A stretch of DNA of 64,000 nucleotides. Origin: Granulosicoccus sp. (lineage in GTDB: Bacteria > Pseudomonadota > Gammaproteobacteria > Granulosicoccales > Granulosicoccaceae). Both the position numbers and the translations under genes were made by a program. This document shows positions 50,896-61,565 of this stretch, piece after piece (position 1 is the stretch's first letter; each line of letters starts with the position of its first letter). The stretch lies in contig JAHDGK010000019.1 in NCBI GenBank assembly GCA_020627685.1, positions 1 to 64,000 on the forward strand, written 5' to 3'. The notes under the pieces were generated by a model, which saw only the letters and a program-made list of their open reading frames with translations, ran no database searches and had not been told where the DNA came from.

Positions 50896-51852
50896 ATGAT
50901 AAAAATTGTATTTCTGGATCGCGCCACAATGGGCCCCGATGTCGATCTCACTCGCCCTGAGTTCGAGCATGAATGGGTTGAATATGACAGAACCAGTCCA
51001 GATCAGGTGGCGGCGCGAGTAGAGGGTGCTGACATAGTTATCACCAATAAAGCCCCCATACGTGCGTCAACTATCGCTGCGCAACCACAATTGAAAATGA
51101 TCAGTGTCACTGCGACGGGCTACGATGTTATCGACGTGGATGCTTGTCGGCAGCACGGCGTGCAAGTATCAAATGTGCGTGGCTATGCGAAAAATACAGT
51201 CCCCGAGCATACCTTTGCATTGATTCTCGGTCTGCGGCGCTCGTTGAAGGCATATGTGGATGACGTCATAGACGGTGAATGGCAACGATCTAATCAGTTC
51301 TGCTTCTTCAATCATCCCATTAGTGACTTAGCCGGGTCGAGGCTTGGCATTATCGGTGCGGGATCAATCGGTCAATCGGTCGGTAAAATTGGCAGCGCTT
51401 TCGGTATGGAGGTCGTCTATGCCGCACGAAAAGGCGAGAGCCGATTTGGTGGTTTGTACACAGCCTGGGATGAGGTTATAGAAACCAGTGACATCTTGTC
51501 TATTCACGCGCCTTTAACGGATGCAACGAGAAACAGTATTAGTCGAGATGAGTTTTCCCGAATGCGACAGAAGCCGCTGCTAATTAATACCGCAAGAGGA
51601 GGTTTTGTAGACGAGCAGGCTGTGGTGGACGCCTTGTTGGCCGGGCAAATATCAGGGATTGGTTTTGATGTTCTTTCCAGCGAGCCGCCTGCCGCTGATA
51701 ATCCTTTGTTGAGTGTGCAGCATCGTCCAGATGTACTGCTCACTCCGCATGTCGGCTGGGCTAGTCGGCAGGCGCGCCAGGAAGTTTGGCGCCAGGCTAT
51801 TGAACATGTAGAGGCGTATGTTAACGGCATCCACTTGAACACTGTCACCTGA
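50896..51852 (+). CDS. D-2-hydroxyacid dehydrogenase
   Basis: A 318-residue NAD(P)-dependent dehydrogenase. The nucleotide loop is GIIGAGSIGQSVGKIGSAFGM (about residues 152-172). The catalytic Arg is in INTARGGFVDE (about 234), Glu in VLSSEPP and His in LTPHVGWAS (about 291). The order fits glycerate/glyoxylate/hydroxypyruvate-type enzymes. AYAKNTVPEHTFALILGL is typical. It may serve glyoxylate metabolism, but the glcB gene is 2.5 kb away in another unit. Confidence 0.92.
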   Translation: MIKIVFLDRATMGPDVDLTRPEFEHEWVEYDRTSPDQVAARVEGADIVITNKAPIRASTIAAQPQLKMISVTATGYDVIDVDACRQHGVQVSNVRGYAKNTVPEHTFALILGLRRSLKAYVDDVIDGEWQRSNQFCFFNHPISDLAGSRLGIIGAGSIGQSVGKIGSAFGMEVVYAARKGESRFGGLYTAWDEVIETSDILSIHAPLTDATRNSISRDEFSRMRQKPLLINTARGGFVDEQAVVDALLAGQISGIGFDVLSSEPPAADNPLLSVQHRPDVLLTPHVGWASRQARQEVWRQAIEHVEAYVNGIHLNTVT

Positions 51853-51899
51853 TTCATGATAATCGAACCACGGATGACAACGTTAGGAGCCGCAATTCA

Positions 51900-52439
51900 A
51901 TGACTGAACCCGAGATAATTCGTATAGACACCAAAATTGTCTATAAAAATCGTTGGATGCGTGTAAGAGAGGATAGGGTCAGGCGCCCCAATGGCGATCA
52001 TGGGTTGTTTGGCGTTGTTGACAAGCCGGACTACGCGTTAATAGTGCCATTTGACGGTGAAAAATTTCATATGGTGCAGCAATATCGCTATCCCGTCGAT
52101 GGTCGTTATTGGGAATTTCCGCAAGGCTCTTTGGAACTTTCGCCCGATGCTACGCCCGAACAAATTGCAACAAGTGAACTTGCTGAGGAAACCGGCCTGA
52201 CTGCAGGGTCGATGGTCAAGCTAGGTAAGTTGTTTCAAGCCTATGGTTACTCTAATCAGGCAGTGAACATTTTTAAAGCGACCGACCTGACGCAAGGTGA
52301 AAAAGATTTATCGGTCGAAGAGCAAGGGTTGGTTTCGGATACGTTCACCCGAACAGAAATTAATCAGATGATCAAGCAAGGCGAGATTAGTGATCTAGCC
52401 ACCATTGGTGCATTGCACTTATTTGATCAAAACACCTAA
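51900..52439 (+). CDS. NUDIX hydrolase, ADP-ribose pyrophosphatase-like
   Basis: A 179-residue NUDIX enzyme. The NUDIX box begins at GSLELSPDATPEQIA and ends SELAEETGL (about residues 77-100), with the WEFPQGSLE lead-in of ADP-ribose and nucleoside diphosphate-sugar pyrophosphatases. A DKPDYALIVPFDGEKFHMVQQYRYPV strand region precedes it. It probably hydrolyses ADP-ribose or a sugar nucleotide. A strong terminator follows six bases after the stop. Confidence 0.9.
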   Translation: MTEPEIIRIDTKIVYKNRWMRVREDRVRRPNGDHGLFGVVDKPDYALIVPFDGEKFHMVQQYRYPVDGRYWEFPQGSLELSPDATPEQIATSELAEETGLTAGSMVKLGKLFQAYGYSNQAVNIFKATDLTQGEKDLSVEEQGLVSDTFTRTEINQMIKQGEISDLATIGALHLFDQNT

Positions 52440-52444
52440 CGAGA

Positions 52445-52490
52445 AACAGCCGACCCCCGGTCGCAATTCGCAAGCGGGGAGTCGGCTGTT
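52445..52490. terminator. Bidirectional terminator
   Basis: AACAGCCGAC (52445-52454) pairs perfectly with GTCGGCTGTT (52481-52490), with CCCC/GGGG inside. It lies between the convergent NUDIX and GH16 genes. Downstream on the plus strand is a T-rich tract (TTAGTTTTT). Confidence 0.7.
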
Positions 52491-52518
52491 GTTCCGATCT
52501 TAGTTTTTACGTAATCCC

Positions 52519-54117
52519 TTATTGAGGATACAGTCCGTTGCTGTCGTAAGCGTCGCGCTGGTAAGCACGGATGTAGTCAATCTCGTACTGTAGTGGGAAG
52601 TCACCGTTAATATCGGGTGTCGGTGCCCATGCGCTACCTGCGACCAAATACGTCACGATGTTCATGCCTTGGCGGGAAACTTGAGGCCCCGTCAGTCGCT
52701 TGATTTCAACGCCATCGATGTACCAGATAACCAGCTGAGGCTCCCAGAGTACGCCGTATGTGTGGAATTCATCGCTGTACAATTCGCCGGTAGGGTTCTT
52801 GTGCAGCATGGTTGGTGCAGAGCGTATTTCTCCGGTGTTCACATCGGCGTAGTGATAAGTCTGGAATGCATCTTCATCACCAAACGGGTTTTCACCTAAG
52901 TATTCAACGATATCGATTTCCGGAGCGTGGAGGTTTACACCTTCACCAGGATAGCGGTGATACAGATAGAAGCTGGACAATGCACCTGACGTACCACTGG
53001 TTTTCATGCGGCCTTCAACGTAGCCGTATGTCATGTTGAACTTGTCATGGCTTGAAAGAGCGCCTGACAGGAATGCACAACGATCGTTGCCGGAAGGGTC
53101 GGCAGCCGAGCAGGCCTCTGGCAATTGTGAGCGCATCTCTGCAGGCGTTGGGACGGCTTCAATCGTTAACACCGAATTTTCAAGCTTGAATGGTTCGTAG
53201 TTAGGTGCTGAATCAGACTGCGTATCTACAAAGTACTGTTGTTCGCCATTAATGATCGTGTCGTCTCCCCATAACAGAGAGGTATTCCAACGAGCGGAGT
53301 CGATTTCAGTACCGTTAAAGTCATCTTCAAAAACGAGGTTGAACTTGTCCATAAAATAAGCGGTATTACTTAAATCATGCTTTTGTGCGAATTGACTCTC
53401 ATCGAGGTACGGGTCTGAATAGAGAGGTACCGCTGCGCCGCGTTCTGCGTGATAGTTAATCGTGATGGTATTAGACGGCGTTGATTCATTGCCTAAGTTG
53501 TCAACCGCAGTCACTTCATACGTGAAGATGTCGCCCGGTTCGGGACCATAGGTTCCGCACTCATGTACACGATCAAGAAATCGGGTGTAATTACAATCGA
53601 TAAACGATGTAGTACTCCAGAACTTATTGATCTCATCCTGGGTTCCACCTGCAGGATCAGTCTGGTCTCGGCCCACGGTATATACGTGGCCGTCGCTACG
53701 GTAAATTTTGTATTCAACGACTTCACCATCATCGTTGGCAGGTGCCCAGCTAAATTCAGCCCAATCGTTTGAAATTAAATCGACACGCAGGTTTTTAGGT
53801 TGAGTAGGTGCACCACCGGCAATGGGTGTTTCATTGTCTGTTTCCAACAATGAGCCGAACGGATCGTCTAGCGACGGACCGGGAATAGGGGGCGCGAGAA
53901 GATCGACCGGCGGAATCGTGGGATCAGGTAAATCACCGTAGTCCGGTGTCGTGTCCGGATCATCGCCTGTTGGAGGGTTGTCCGTAGGCGGAGTCGTTGT
54001 CGGCGTGTCGTTGGTCGGGTCGTCACCAGCAGGCGTTGAGCTTGTGCTGGAGGAGGAGCAAGCCGAGATGCTAGCGACGGCTAAACAGAGGGCTGTGTGG
54101 CGTATCCATGGTTTCAT
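52519..54117 (-). CDS. GH16 endo-beta-glucanase lipoprotein with FN3 domain
   Basis: A 532-residue secreted lipoprotein. The signal peptide ends in lipobox SISAC (Cys near residue 20). A Thr/Pro/Asp-rich linker spans about 21-80. A fibronectin type III domain is at about 105-225 (QPKNLRVDLISNDWAEFSW). The GH16 domain covers about 265-530, with the catalytic EIDIVEYLG and NGEQQYF, as in laminarinases. It should cut beta-1,3-glucans at the outer membrane. ATG at 54117 gives the proper signal peptide; the frame runs ten codons further. Confidence 0.9.
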   Translation of the reverse strand: MKPWIRHTALCLAVASISACSSSSTSSTPAGDDPTNDTPTTTPPTDNPPTGDDPDTTPDYGDLPDPTIPPVDLLAPPIPGPSLDDPFGSLLETDNETPIAGGAPTQPKNLRVDLISNDWAEFSWAPANDDGEVVEYKIYRSDGHVYTVGRDQTDPAGGTQDEINKFWSTTSFIDCNYTRFLDRVHECGTYGPEPGDIFTYEVTAVDNLGNESTPSNTITINYHAERGAAVPLYSDPYLDESQFAQKHDLSNTAYFMDKFNLVFEDDFNGTEIDSARWNTSLLWGDDTIINGEQQYFVDTQSDSAPNYEPFKLENSVLTIEAVPTPAEMRSQLPEACSAADPSGNDRCAFLSGALSSHDKFNMTYGYVEGRMKTSGTSGALSSFYLYHRYPGEGVNLHAPEIDIVEYLGENPFGDEDAFQTYHYADVNTGEIRSAPTMLHKNPTGELYSDEFHTYGVLWEPQLVIWYIDGVEIKRLTGPQVSRQGMNIVTYLVAGSAWAPTPDINGDFPLQYEIDYIRAYQRDAYDSNGLYPQ

Positions 54118-54403
54118 AGTCAAATCCGGCCCTAAAGGGCTGATCAATTTCGATGACGGAATAATAAACAGGTGTCGGATTATCCAACGGAACTGTGTCC
54201 CAACTTCGGTGTGAGCCTGTGCGCAGATCGCCGAAACGAGTGCGCTCTGCTAAAATTGCCCGCTTGAAAGCCGTTTAAACACGACTTAAGAGCGCGGCCG
54301 CTGGTCTATTGAAGGCAAATCTCTTCTTTTAGGAGATCTTTTGCATCAATTTCCCGCTGCTGCCGACTCAATATCTTCTAATTCGACATTATTTGAGATT
54401 TTT

Positions 54404-56575
54404 ATGACCGTTAAAACCTCCGGTGGGCTGACTGTTGCGCAATCCTTACATGACTTTATCGTTAATGAAGCGCTCCCTGGCACTGGGGTTGAAGCCGATG
54501 CATTGTTTGAGGCACTCGCATCCATCATTGACGATCTAGCCCCTCAGAATCAGGCCATGATGGATCGCCGGGATGATCTCCAAAGCCAGATCGATGCATG
54601 GCACAACGAAAACTCAGGTCCCATCGATGCGCCAGTCTATAAGCAATTCCTGACTGATATCGGGTACTTGCTACCCGTAGTGGATGACTTCAGCGTTCAG
54701 GTTTCCAACGTCGATGCTGAAATAGCAACCGTTGCCGGTCCCCAGCTGGTGGTACCTGTAAACAACGCTCGTTATGCGCTTAATGCGGCTAACGCACGTT
54801 GGGGTAGTCTCTATGACGCGCTCTACGGCACTGATGCAATAAGCGAAGCAGACGGTGCTGAGAAAGGCGGCGCCTACAACCCAGTGCGCGGCCAGCGGGT
54901 TGTCGCTCATGCGACGGCTTTATTAGATGCTGCTGTGCCGTTGGCACAAGGTTCTCACGCCGACGTGACTGCTTACAGCATTACTGATGGAGCTTTGCAG
55001 GTGACACTGGCTTCCGGAAGTCAGGTTGGGCTTGCAGATTCTGATAAATGCGTAGGCTATACCGGCGCAGCAAATGAGCCGACATCGGTATTGTTGAAGA
55101 ACAACGGCATTCATATCGAAATCATGTTTGATAAATCCAGTGTTGTCGGACAGGCGAGTGCGGCCGGGGTGAGTGATGTCATTATGGAATCTGCCTTGTC
55201 CACCATTCAAGATTGCGAAGACTCTGTGGCTGCGGTCGATGCCGATGACAAGGTGTTGGTTTATCGAAACTGGCTAGGTTTGATGAAAGGTACTTTGCAG
55301 GAAACTCTGCAAAAGGGCGGTCGTGAAGTGGTTCGAAAACTTAACGCTGACCGACAGTACTCCGATATGTCCGGTAACCCGCTAACACTACCTGGTCGTA
55401 GTGTTTTACTGGTTAGAAACGTCGGTACTCACATGATGACCGATTGCGTCTTAGACAAAAACGGTGATCTGGTGCCGGAGACTTACATCGACGCGATGAT
55501 TACCAGTTTGGCCGCTATGCACGATCTTAAAAAGACCGACTCGGATGCTCGTAATTCACGCACGGGCAGTGTTTACATTGTTAAGCCGAAGTTGCACGGT
55601 CCGGACGAAGTCGCATTGTCAGTTACGCTATTTGATCGAGTAGAGCAAGCGCTCGGACTTGCGAAAAACACGCTCAAAATGGGAATAATGGATGAAGAGC
55701 GACGCACCAGTGTGAATCTTAAAAACTGCATAGCAGCTGCGCGCGAACGTGTAATTTTCATCAACACCGGTTTTCTAGATCGTACAGGTGATGAAATGCA
55801 TACCAGCATGAACGCTGGTGTCATGGTGCCTAAAGGTGAAATGAAAAACGCAACGTGGCTCGGTAGCTACGAAAACAGCAACGTCGATGTCGGGCTTGCG
55901 TGTGGTCTTCAGGGCAATGGTCAAATCGGCAAAGGTATGTGGGCTATTCCTGATCAAATGTCTGCCATGCTCGATGCCAAACAGTCGCATCCGGAAGCCG
56001 GTGCGAACACGGCGTGGGTGCCATCGCCGACAGCTGCGACCTTGCATGCCACGCACTACCACAACGTGCATGTAAAAGGCGTTCAGGATGAACTTAAAAG
56101 CCGCGAAATGGCATCCGTTGATGACATCTTGCAAGTGCCGCTAAGTGAGCCGGGCAGAAACTACTCAACCGAAGAAATACAACACGAACTGGACAATAAC
56201 TCCCAAAGTATCCTGGGTTATGTTGTTCGCTGGGTAAACCAGGGTGTCGGTTGCTCAAAGGTGCCGGACATCAACAATGTCGGGTTAATGGAAGATCGGG
56301 CAACGCTGCGAATCTCCAGCCAATTCCTGGCTAATTGGATTCACCACGGAATCATCGATGCAGCGCAGGTTCGCGATTCAATGGAGCGTATGGCTCTGGT
56401 TGTCGATGGACAGAATGCCGGTGATCCTGAGTATTCGCCCATGGCTCCCGACTTTGATACCGATATCGCCTTCAATGCAGCTCTGGATCTCGTCTTATTG
56501 GGACGTGAGCAAGCTAACGGCTATACTGAGTTCCTATTAACGGAAAGACGTCGCCAAGTTAAGGCAAAAAGTTAA
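54404..56575 (+). CDS. glcB: Malate synthase G
   Basis: A 723-residue enzyme, the same length as E. coli GlcB, condensing glyoxylate with acetyl-CoA to malate. Signature stretches are [46 protein letters not shown] and [19 protein letters not shown] 54404 fits the known N-terminus; the frame extends to TTG 54341 without support. It serves growth on glycolate, C2 compounds or fatty acids. It is followed by a clear terminator. Confidence 0.96.
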   Translation: MTVKTSGGLTVAQSLHDFIVNEALPGTGVEADALFEALASIIDDLAPQNQAMMDRRDDLQSQIDAWHNENSGPIDAPVYKQFLTDIGYLLPVVDDFSVQVSNVDAEIATVAGPQLVVPVNNARYALNAANARWGSLYDALYGTDAISEADGAEKGGAYNPVRGQRVVAHATALLDAAVPLAQGSHADVTAYSITDGALQVTLASGSQVGLADSDKCVGYTGAANEPTSVLLKNNGIHIEIMFDKSSVVGQASAAGVSDVIMESALSTIQDCEDSVAAVDADDKVLVYRNWLGLMKGTLQETLQKGGREVVRKLNADRQYSDMSGNPLTLPGRSVLLVRNVGTHMMTDCVLDKNGDLVPETYIDAMITSLAAMHDLKKTDSDARNSRTGSVYIVKPKLHGPDEVALSVTLFDRVEQALGLAKNTLKMGIMDEERRTSVNLKNCIAAARERVIFINTGFLDRTGDEMHTSMNAGVMVPKGEMKNATWLGSYENSNVDVGLACGLQGNGQIGKGMWAIPDQMSAMLDAKQSHPEAGANTAWVPSPTAATLHATHYHNVHVKGVQDELKSREMASVDDILQVPLSEPGRNYSTEEIQHELDNNSQSILGYVVRWVNQGVGCSKVPDINNVGLMEDRATLRISSQFLANWIHHGIIDAAQVRDSMERMALVVDGQNAGDPEYSPMAPDFDTDIAFNAALDLVLLGREQANGYTEFLLTERRRQVKAKS

Positions 56576-56599
56576 TTAATTACGACGTGGAGCGTTTAA

Positions 56600-56621
56600 T
56601 CCCAGGGAGTTGGGAATTTTT
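56600..56621 (+). terminator. Rho-independent terminator of glcB
   Basis: TCCCA (56600-56604) pairs with TGGGA (56611-56615), followed directly by ATTTTTT. It lies 25 bases after the glcB stop and is flanked by two copies of TTAATTAATT. Confidence 0.7.
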
Positions 56622-56692
56622 TAATTAATTCGTAGTCAGTACCCACAGGCATACCGCTAAACACTGATTCAACTCATCCACAGGGGAACTTC

Positions 56693-57208
56693 GTGAAAAA
56701 GAGCACTCTCATCCAATTAGGCAGCGTTGTTGCTGCTAGCGTACTGGTCGCCAGCTGCAGTACGCTGACGGCACCTTTCAAAGAGGCCGATCCTCGTTGG
56801 GCTGATTTTAAATCCTGGACAAAGGTGACTGAGCTTGAGCCCAGCACTGGAAATCCGACGGGCTTTTTAGGCGGTCTGCATCAGGGCGATGAAGGCTATC
56901 GTGATGTTTACGTCAACGATATCGCGAAGGCTGTCCTGATGGGGAGTGCTCCTTATAACTACCCGGCTGGGTCGGTCATTGTGAAGGAGCAGTTTGCCAG
57001 CAAGTCTGACTGGGAAGAAGGCCGCAAACCAAGCCACACGGTTAGTGTGAAGGTGGCTGCGTCCGATTCGCTGTCAAAAGATAACTGGATTTGGGCTGAT
57101 AGCTACAAAGGAACAGCGGGCGAAAGCGCCTTTTGCTCTGGTTGTCATTCAATCGCTGCCAAAGACGATTACGTCTTTACACACGGTGATTTCTTAGCGA
57201 CTCAGTAG
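56693..57208 (+). CDS. Cytochrome P460-like haem lipoprotein
   Basis: A 171-residue exported lipoprotein: signal peptide with lipobox VASC (Cys about 22). The rest fits the cytochrome P460 family: FKSWTKVTEL, GSAPYNYPAGSVIVKEQF, and near the C-terminus the haem c motif CSGCH (about residues 154-158). P460 enzymes oxidise hydroxylamine or bind NO, and some members only transfer electrons. The P460 lysine crosslink cannot be judged here. GTG start; GGGGAA lies upstream. Confidence 0.85.
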   Translation: MKKSTLIQLGSVVAASVLVASCSTLTAPFKEADPRWADFKSWTKVTELEPSTGNPTGFLGGLHQGDEGYRDVYVNDIAKAVLMGSAPYNYPAGSVIVKEQFASKSDWEEGRKPSHTVSVKVAASDSLSKDNWIWADSYKGTAGESAFCSGCHSIAAKDDYVFTHGDFLATQ

Positions 57209-57266
57209 TTCTCTTCTCACGCTATGAGCGTTCGGCAGTTGCCGTTCGCTCATGGCTATTAGCGAG

Positions 57267-59576
57267 TCAAAACATCTGCATTTGTGCATCTGTGATAGCT
57301 GAAAAGCTGGTATCAAGAAATTGCAGGATGCCGTCCGCAGCCGGTGCCAATTGCTTGTCCATGTAGTGCTGGTAGTCTGGTAAAGATTCCAAGGCATCCA
57401 CAGGCTCTGGTCCGTTTCTGGTAATCACGTAGCGAATGGAACGACCGCTTTTGGGCAATTTTCTAGCGGCCTGTATATGTGGCGGCACGTTTTTCTGATA
57501 TTCACCCAGTGCACGCCGAATGCGCTTCTTGTAAATCAGTTGCTCATCGAGTTCGCCTGAGCGCAGCGCATCTGCCGTATCTCGTACAAATTCTTCGAAT
57601 GGAAGATCGTGGAATACGCGGTTGAATAACTCTCGTTGAAAATCACGTGCAAGCGGGGTCCAGTCCGTACGCGCTGCCTCCAGACCTTTCACAACCAGTT
57701 TGTCACCGTCGGCGCTTGCAATTAAGCCTGCGTAGCGTTTCTTGCTACCGGTTGGCATCCCACGCACCGTGGGCATTAAGAATCGTGTGTAGTGAGTTTC
57801 GTATTCGACTTCAAGGTGCGAGGTAATATCAAATTCTTCTCGTAGTTGATGGTCCCACCATTGGTTTAACGAATCCATAAGCTCGTTTCCAATGCGCTCG
57901 CAACTTGATTTGGCGTCGTTTTTTTCTCCGACTAACACGAAGACAGAATCAGTGTCGCCATAAATAACAGAGTAGCCTTGCTCCTCTATCCAGTCGCGGG
58001 TCTTTGTAATGATTTCATGACCGCGTCGTGTGATGCTGGACGCGAGTTGCTGACTGTAAAAGCGGCAGCCTGTTGTGCCAAGCACACCATAGAACGAGTT
58101 CATGATGATCTTGATGGCTTGAGAAAGCGCTGCGTTGTTTGTTTGCTTTGCCTCATCGCGCGCAGCCCAGAGTTCTTCAATGAGCCCTGGAAGTATGTGA
58201 TTTTCTCGAGAGAATTGTGCATCTACAAAACCTGGAAGGGGATTCTTGCCAGGGTTGGCAAGGCCCATGGGGTCAATAAAGAATGTGCGAATGATGCTTG
58301 GGTACAGGCTTTTAAAATCCAGCACTAGAACGTTTTGATATAAACCGGGTAGCGAATCCATGACGTAGCCGCCGGGGCTTCCAGCACCTTCATGGCGATT
58401 GTTTACATCGGGTGCTACGTATCCTGCCCTGTGAAGGCGTGGAAGGTATAAATTGTCAAAGGCTGCAACCGAGCCACCTAACCGGTCCAGCGATAATCCA
58501 GTGAGGTTTGCTCGCTGAATGGCGAACTCCAACAGTTTAGCCTTAACGAATATTTCGTTGACGAGTGTGCAGTCGCGGATGTTGTAATCGGCAAGTTGCG
58601 GCTTGTCGTGCTTAAACAGTCGATTTATTTCCGCCACCTTGTCTTGATCTGACGTAATCAGTTTTCCAACGCCCAACAGTTCGTGGGATACGTTATCTAG
58701 CGAAAAACTGTCGAACGACCAAAAACCGGCTTTTAATAAATCGATACCATCGAAAACTGCTCGCCCGGGGACTCTAGCGATTCTCGGTGATCCGGGGTTG
58801 CCAGGTTGCAGAACGGCAGCCGTTTCTCCGCCGCGCCCAAGGCGAAAAGGGATACCCAATGAGCGGCATTTTTGATCGATGAAGTTAAGGTCGAAGTTGA
58901 TCACTGCCCAGCCGCTGATGATGTCCGGGTCAATGTGCTCTATCCAGTCAAAAAATGCATTGAGTAGAGTTTTCTCATCGCGAGCGTAGATAAGCTCATA
59001 GCCTTCGCGCGTCTCATTTTCTGACTGGCCAATCATGAATACAACCGCAGCGGCATCATGTTCATCAGGCCCGGGCATCTGTGCGGCAGCAACCGAGTAG
59101 AGCGTCCGCGAGTGTCCGCGTGTCTCAATGTCTATAGCCACAGTATTGAAGTGTGGATGGAAATTTCCGGCCTGAACTCTAGGATTTTTAGCCAGTAGGT
59201 AGTGGCCTTTGTCGATCAGAGGTCCTTCGATAGTAATGGGTGCTTTAGCAAATCTCTCCATGAGAAATCGATCGGCCGGTTTAACATCGGACTCGCATAG
59301 GGGGAGGTCTGTGCTGCGCAGTTGTTGTAAATCCCGCTGCTGGCGGAAGTACAAACCGTCCACGGCTTCACCGTGAAGTAAGGACAGTGACAGCGGTTTT
59401 CGCGTTACATTGGCAGGTAGTTGAGCGTCCACATTCCGTTCTATAAAACAAACGGATTGCTGCCCGCTGACAACAATGTGGACGGCTCCTTTATCGGATG
59501 TTGCCCAATACGACAGCTCAACACCTTGCGGCGTATCTCGCCAATGTCGTGTCAATAGATAGGCATCTAAACTCAT
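57267..59576 (-). CDS. polB: DNA polymerase II (B-family)
   Basis: A 769-residue B-family polymerase with proofreading, used in DNA repair and damage bypass. It begins MSLDAYLLTRHWRDTPQGVEL, like E. coli PolB; the frame runs 28 codons further. Exonuclease motif I is AIDIETRG and motif II INFDLNFIDQ; polymerase motif A is LDFKSLYPSI, motif B IIMNSFYGVLG and motif C IYGDTDSVFV. All catalytic acids are present. It is usually controlled by LexA; no clear SOS box was found before it. Confidence 0.96.
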   Translation of the reverse strand: MSLDAYLLTRHWRDTPQGVELSYWATSDKGAVHIVVSGQQSVCFIERNVDAQLPANVTRKPLSLSLLHGEAVDGLYFRQQRDLQQLRSTDLPLCESDVKPADRFLMERFAKAPITIEGPLIDKGHYLLAKNPRVQAGNFHPHFNTVAIDIETRGHSRTLYSVAAAQMPGPDEHDAAAVVFMIGQSENETREGYELIYARDEKTLLNAFFDWIEHIDPDIISGWAVINFDLNFIDQKCRSLGIPFRLGRGGETAAVLQPGNPGSPRIARVPGRAVFDGIDLLKAGFWSFDSFSLDNVSHELLGVGKLITSDQDKVAEINRLFKHDKPQLADYNIRDCTLVNEIFVKAKLLEFAIQRANLTGLSLDRLGGSVAAFDNLYLPRLHRAGYVAPDVNNRHEGAGSPGGYVMDSLPGLYQNVLVLDFKSLYPSIIRTFFIDPMGLANPGKNPLPGFVDAQFSRENHILPGLIEELWAARDEAKQTNNAALSQAIKIIMNSFYGVLGTTGCRFYSQQLASSITRRGHEIITKTRDWIEEQGYSVIYGDTDSVFVLVGEKNDAKSSCERIGNELMDSLNQWWDHQLREEFDITSHLEVEYETHYTRFLMPTVRGMPTGSKKRYAGLIASADGDKLVVKGLEAARTDWTPLARDFQRELFNRVFHDLPFEEFVRDTADALRSGELDEQLIYKKRIRRALGEYQKNVPPHIQAARKLPKSGRSIRYVITRNGPEPVDALESLPDYQHYMDKQLAPAADGILQFLDTSFSAITDAQMQMF

Positions 59577-59684
59577 GCCCTTAGTGTACTTAAGCTGGCT
59601 TCCCGGGTTGTAAAAATTTGAGGGTGAAAGCTCGTGTACCATGGTCCTTCTGCAAATCAACCCTGACTAAGGACCCCCAGGATC

Positions 59685-60338
59685 ATGTTGCGCTATTTAC
59701 CGGGTATCGTGCTAGTCCAGATAGTGACGTTTACGCTATTTTGGGTTAACCAAGGTGCCAGCATAGAGCAGTTGCTACTGCGTGTCGGCCTACCTGCGGT
59801 GATGTTTAGTGCCGTTACAGCGTTGTGGCTCTCGCTCATTGGGCGTATGGATGCGGAACAGCGAAACAGCGCCCTGCGAGAGCAGCATGCGGAAGAGCGT
59901 ATGCAGTTAAACCGGGAAATTGAGCGAGTGCGCTCGGAAGCACTACAGGAGGCGAGTGCGGACAAAGCTCAGCTACTGGAAAGAGCTCACACTGAGAGAG
60001 AGCGTTTGGTCCGTCAGACGCATAAGGAAATCATGAAGCAAGAACGCAGCGCCAGCCGTCGTTCGAATATGAAGGTGGGCCTTGCCTTTATGGGACTTAC
60101 AGGCTTCGGTGTACTGATGCTGGTCACACAGTTCATGACATTGGGTTTACTGACCATTACGACTGCTGGCGGTGCCATGGGTGGGTATTTATTGCGTTGG
60201 AAGCAAAGCAAGAATGTCATGGATCGATTGGCAAAGCTGCCTGAGAATCCCGACCCTCGTGTCTTGCCATCACCTGAAAAAAACAACGACACATCTACAG
60301 ATGAACCGTTGTCATTGCCAGATTCAAAACGCTCTTAA
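59685..60338 (+). CDS. Membrane protein with coiled coil, unknown function
   Basis: A 217-residue protein with two N-terminal membrane helices (about 5-22 and 31-53), a long coiled coil (about 57-125, rich in Glu, Arg, Gln), two more helices (about 130-166) and a polar tail. Not recognised by name. It is divergent from polB with about 110 bases between. The layout suggests a scaffold or mechanical role at the inner membrane; no direct clue. Confidence 0.8.
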   Translation: MLRYLPGIVLVQIVTFTLFWVNQGASIEQLLLRVGLPAVMFSAVTALWLSLIGRMDAEQRNSALREQHAEERMQLNREIERVRSEALQEASADKAQLLERAHTERERLVRQTHKEIMKQERSASRRSNMKVGLAFMGLTGFGVLMLVTQFMTLGLLTITTAGGAMGGYLLRWKQSKNVMDRLAKLPENPDPRVLPSPEKNNDTSTDEPLSLPDSKRS

Positions 60339-60398
60339 AACGCCTGCGCGGCAACAGCATAATTAGCGTTTTACGATCGCACTGAGCACTTACTACTC

Positions 60399-61565
60399 TT
60401 AATCGAGTAGTTTCTCACGTTGATAAAGTCTTGCAGCAAGCCACAATAAAATAGCCGTTGCGCCGAGCGTGCCGACCACGGACAAAATGATGTGTAAGGT
60501 TGGTATTGAATCACCCAGAACTGCGCTCTCAAGAAGTTGATACTGGCTCAGCATGGGCAGCGGCATCGACACCAGGGTCGAGCGAATATTCAAAAACTGC
60601 AACAGAAAAAACGGGGCCATCGGAATCACCATCAGTAAGCCCAAGTATGTTTGTGCCTCCTTCGTACTGCGCGTTACCGCCGATACGGAGATAAGCAGTG
60701 CTGATATGAATGGAATGAGAGGGCTAACAAGCAAGAACGCGTGAGTCACTGTGGCTCCGTCAAACCGCACCTGTCCACCCATCAGCTCGACCGGGAAAAA
60801 TTTAAACAAGGTATAGATGCTCAGAGCAGTTAGCAGGCTGGATAACAGGACAAAGCACACGGTAGCCGCGTATTTGCCCATGACAACCATGGTTCTGGAT
60901 AAGGGAAGACTCAGAAGGGGTTCTAACGACTGGCGCTCTCGTTCTCCTGCAGTGGTGTCTATCGCGAGATAAAAACCACCCATGACCATCGACATGATAA
61001 AAAGAAAGGGGAGTATGGAAGCGAGCAGCTGTCCGTTGGCGCCTTCGCTTGAAACATCATTTTCTACCACGTTAAGGCTATCGAATACTGACGGGTCAAT
61101 GCCACGGTGTTGCAAGCGTAGATTGCTAAGCGTCTGCTCATAGACATTTAGAATGGTATTAACACGTCTAGCCGCTTTAACCGAATCTTTGTCGGCATTG
61201 TTGACGTGCAGAGTCAGCGGGGCAGGCGCACCGTCTCTTAGTGCCTGTCCGAAATCCTCAGTAATTTCCAACACAACGAGTGTTTCGCCATTGCGAACGC
61301 TGGACTGTATATTAGCTGGGGCATCGATTACATCGATATTGTTACTGTATAAAAACTCTATCAATGTGGGTGCTTTATCAGTGTTGGCGACGCTGAGCGT
61401 TGTCACCTGATCAAAGTCTATGGAGAGTTGCTTGAAGCTTGCAACCAAAGACCCTCCTAAAAGTAAAGGCAGGAGTACAGGGCCAAACAGTAGAGCGTAA
61501 AAAACCGTTTGCCTGTCGCGAAGGTTATCAACGATCTCCTTAAGCATGATGATAAATAAACTCAT
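60399..61565 (-). CDS. ABC transporter permease, NatB-like
   Basis: A 388-residue membrane permease of the ABC-2/NatB family. Helix one is at about residue 22-42, a large periplasmic domain covers 43-175, then five helices follow at about 180-380. The segment GEREROSLEPLL-like TTAGERERQSLEPLLSLP is diagnostic. With the ATPase encoded upstream it forms an exporter, for sodium or another substrate. The start overlaps the ATPase stop by four bases. Confidence 0.9.
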   Translation of the reverse strand: MSLFIIMLKEIVDNLRDRQTVFYALLFGPVLLPLLLGGSLVASFKQLSIDFDQVTTLSVANTDKAPTLIEFLYSNNIDVIDAPANIQSSVRNGETLVVLEITEDFGQALRDGAPAPLTLHVNNADKDSVKAARRVNTILNVYEQTLSNLRLQHRGIDPSVFDSLNVVENDVSSEGANGQLLASILPFLFIMSMVMGGFYLAIDTTAGERERQSLEPLLSLPLSRTMVVMGKYAATVCFVLLSSLLTALSIYTLFKFFPVELMGGQVRFDGATVTHAFLLVSPLIPFISALLISVSAVTRSTKEAQTYLGLLMVIPMAPFFLLQFLNIRSTLVSMPLPMLSQYQLLESAVLGDSIPTLHIILSVVGTLGATAILLWLAARLYQREKLLD

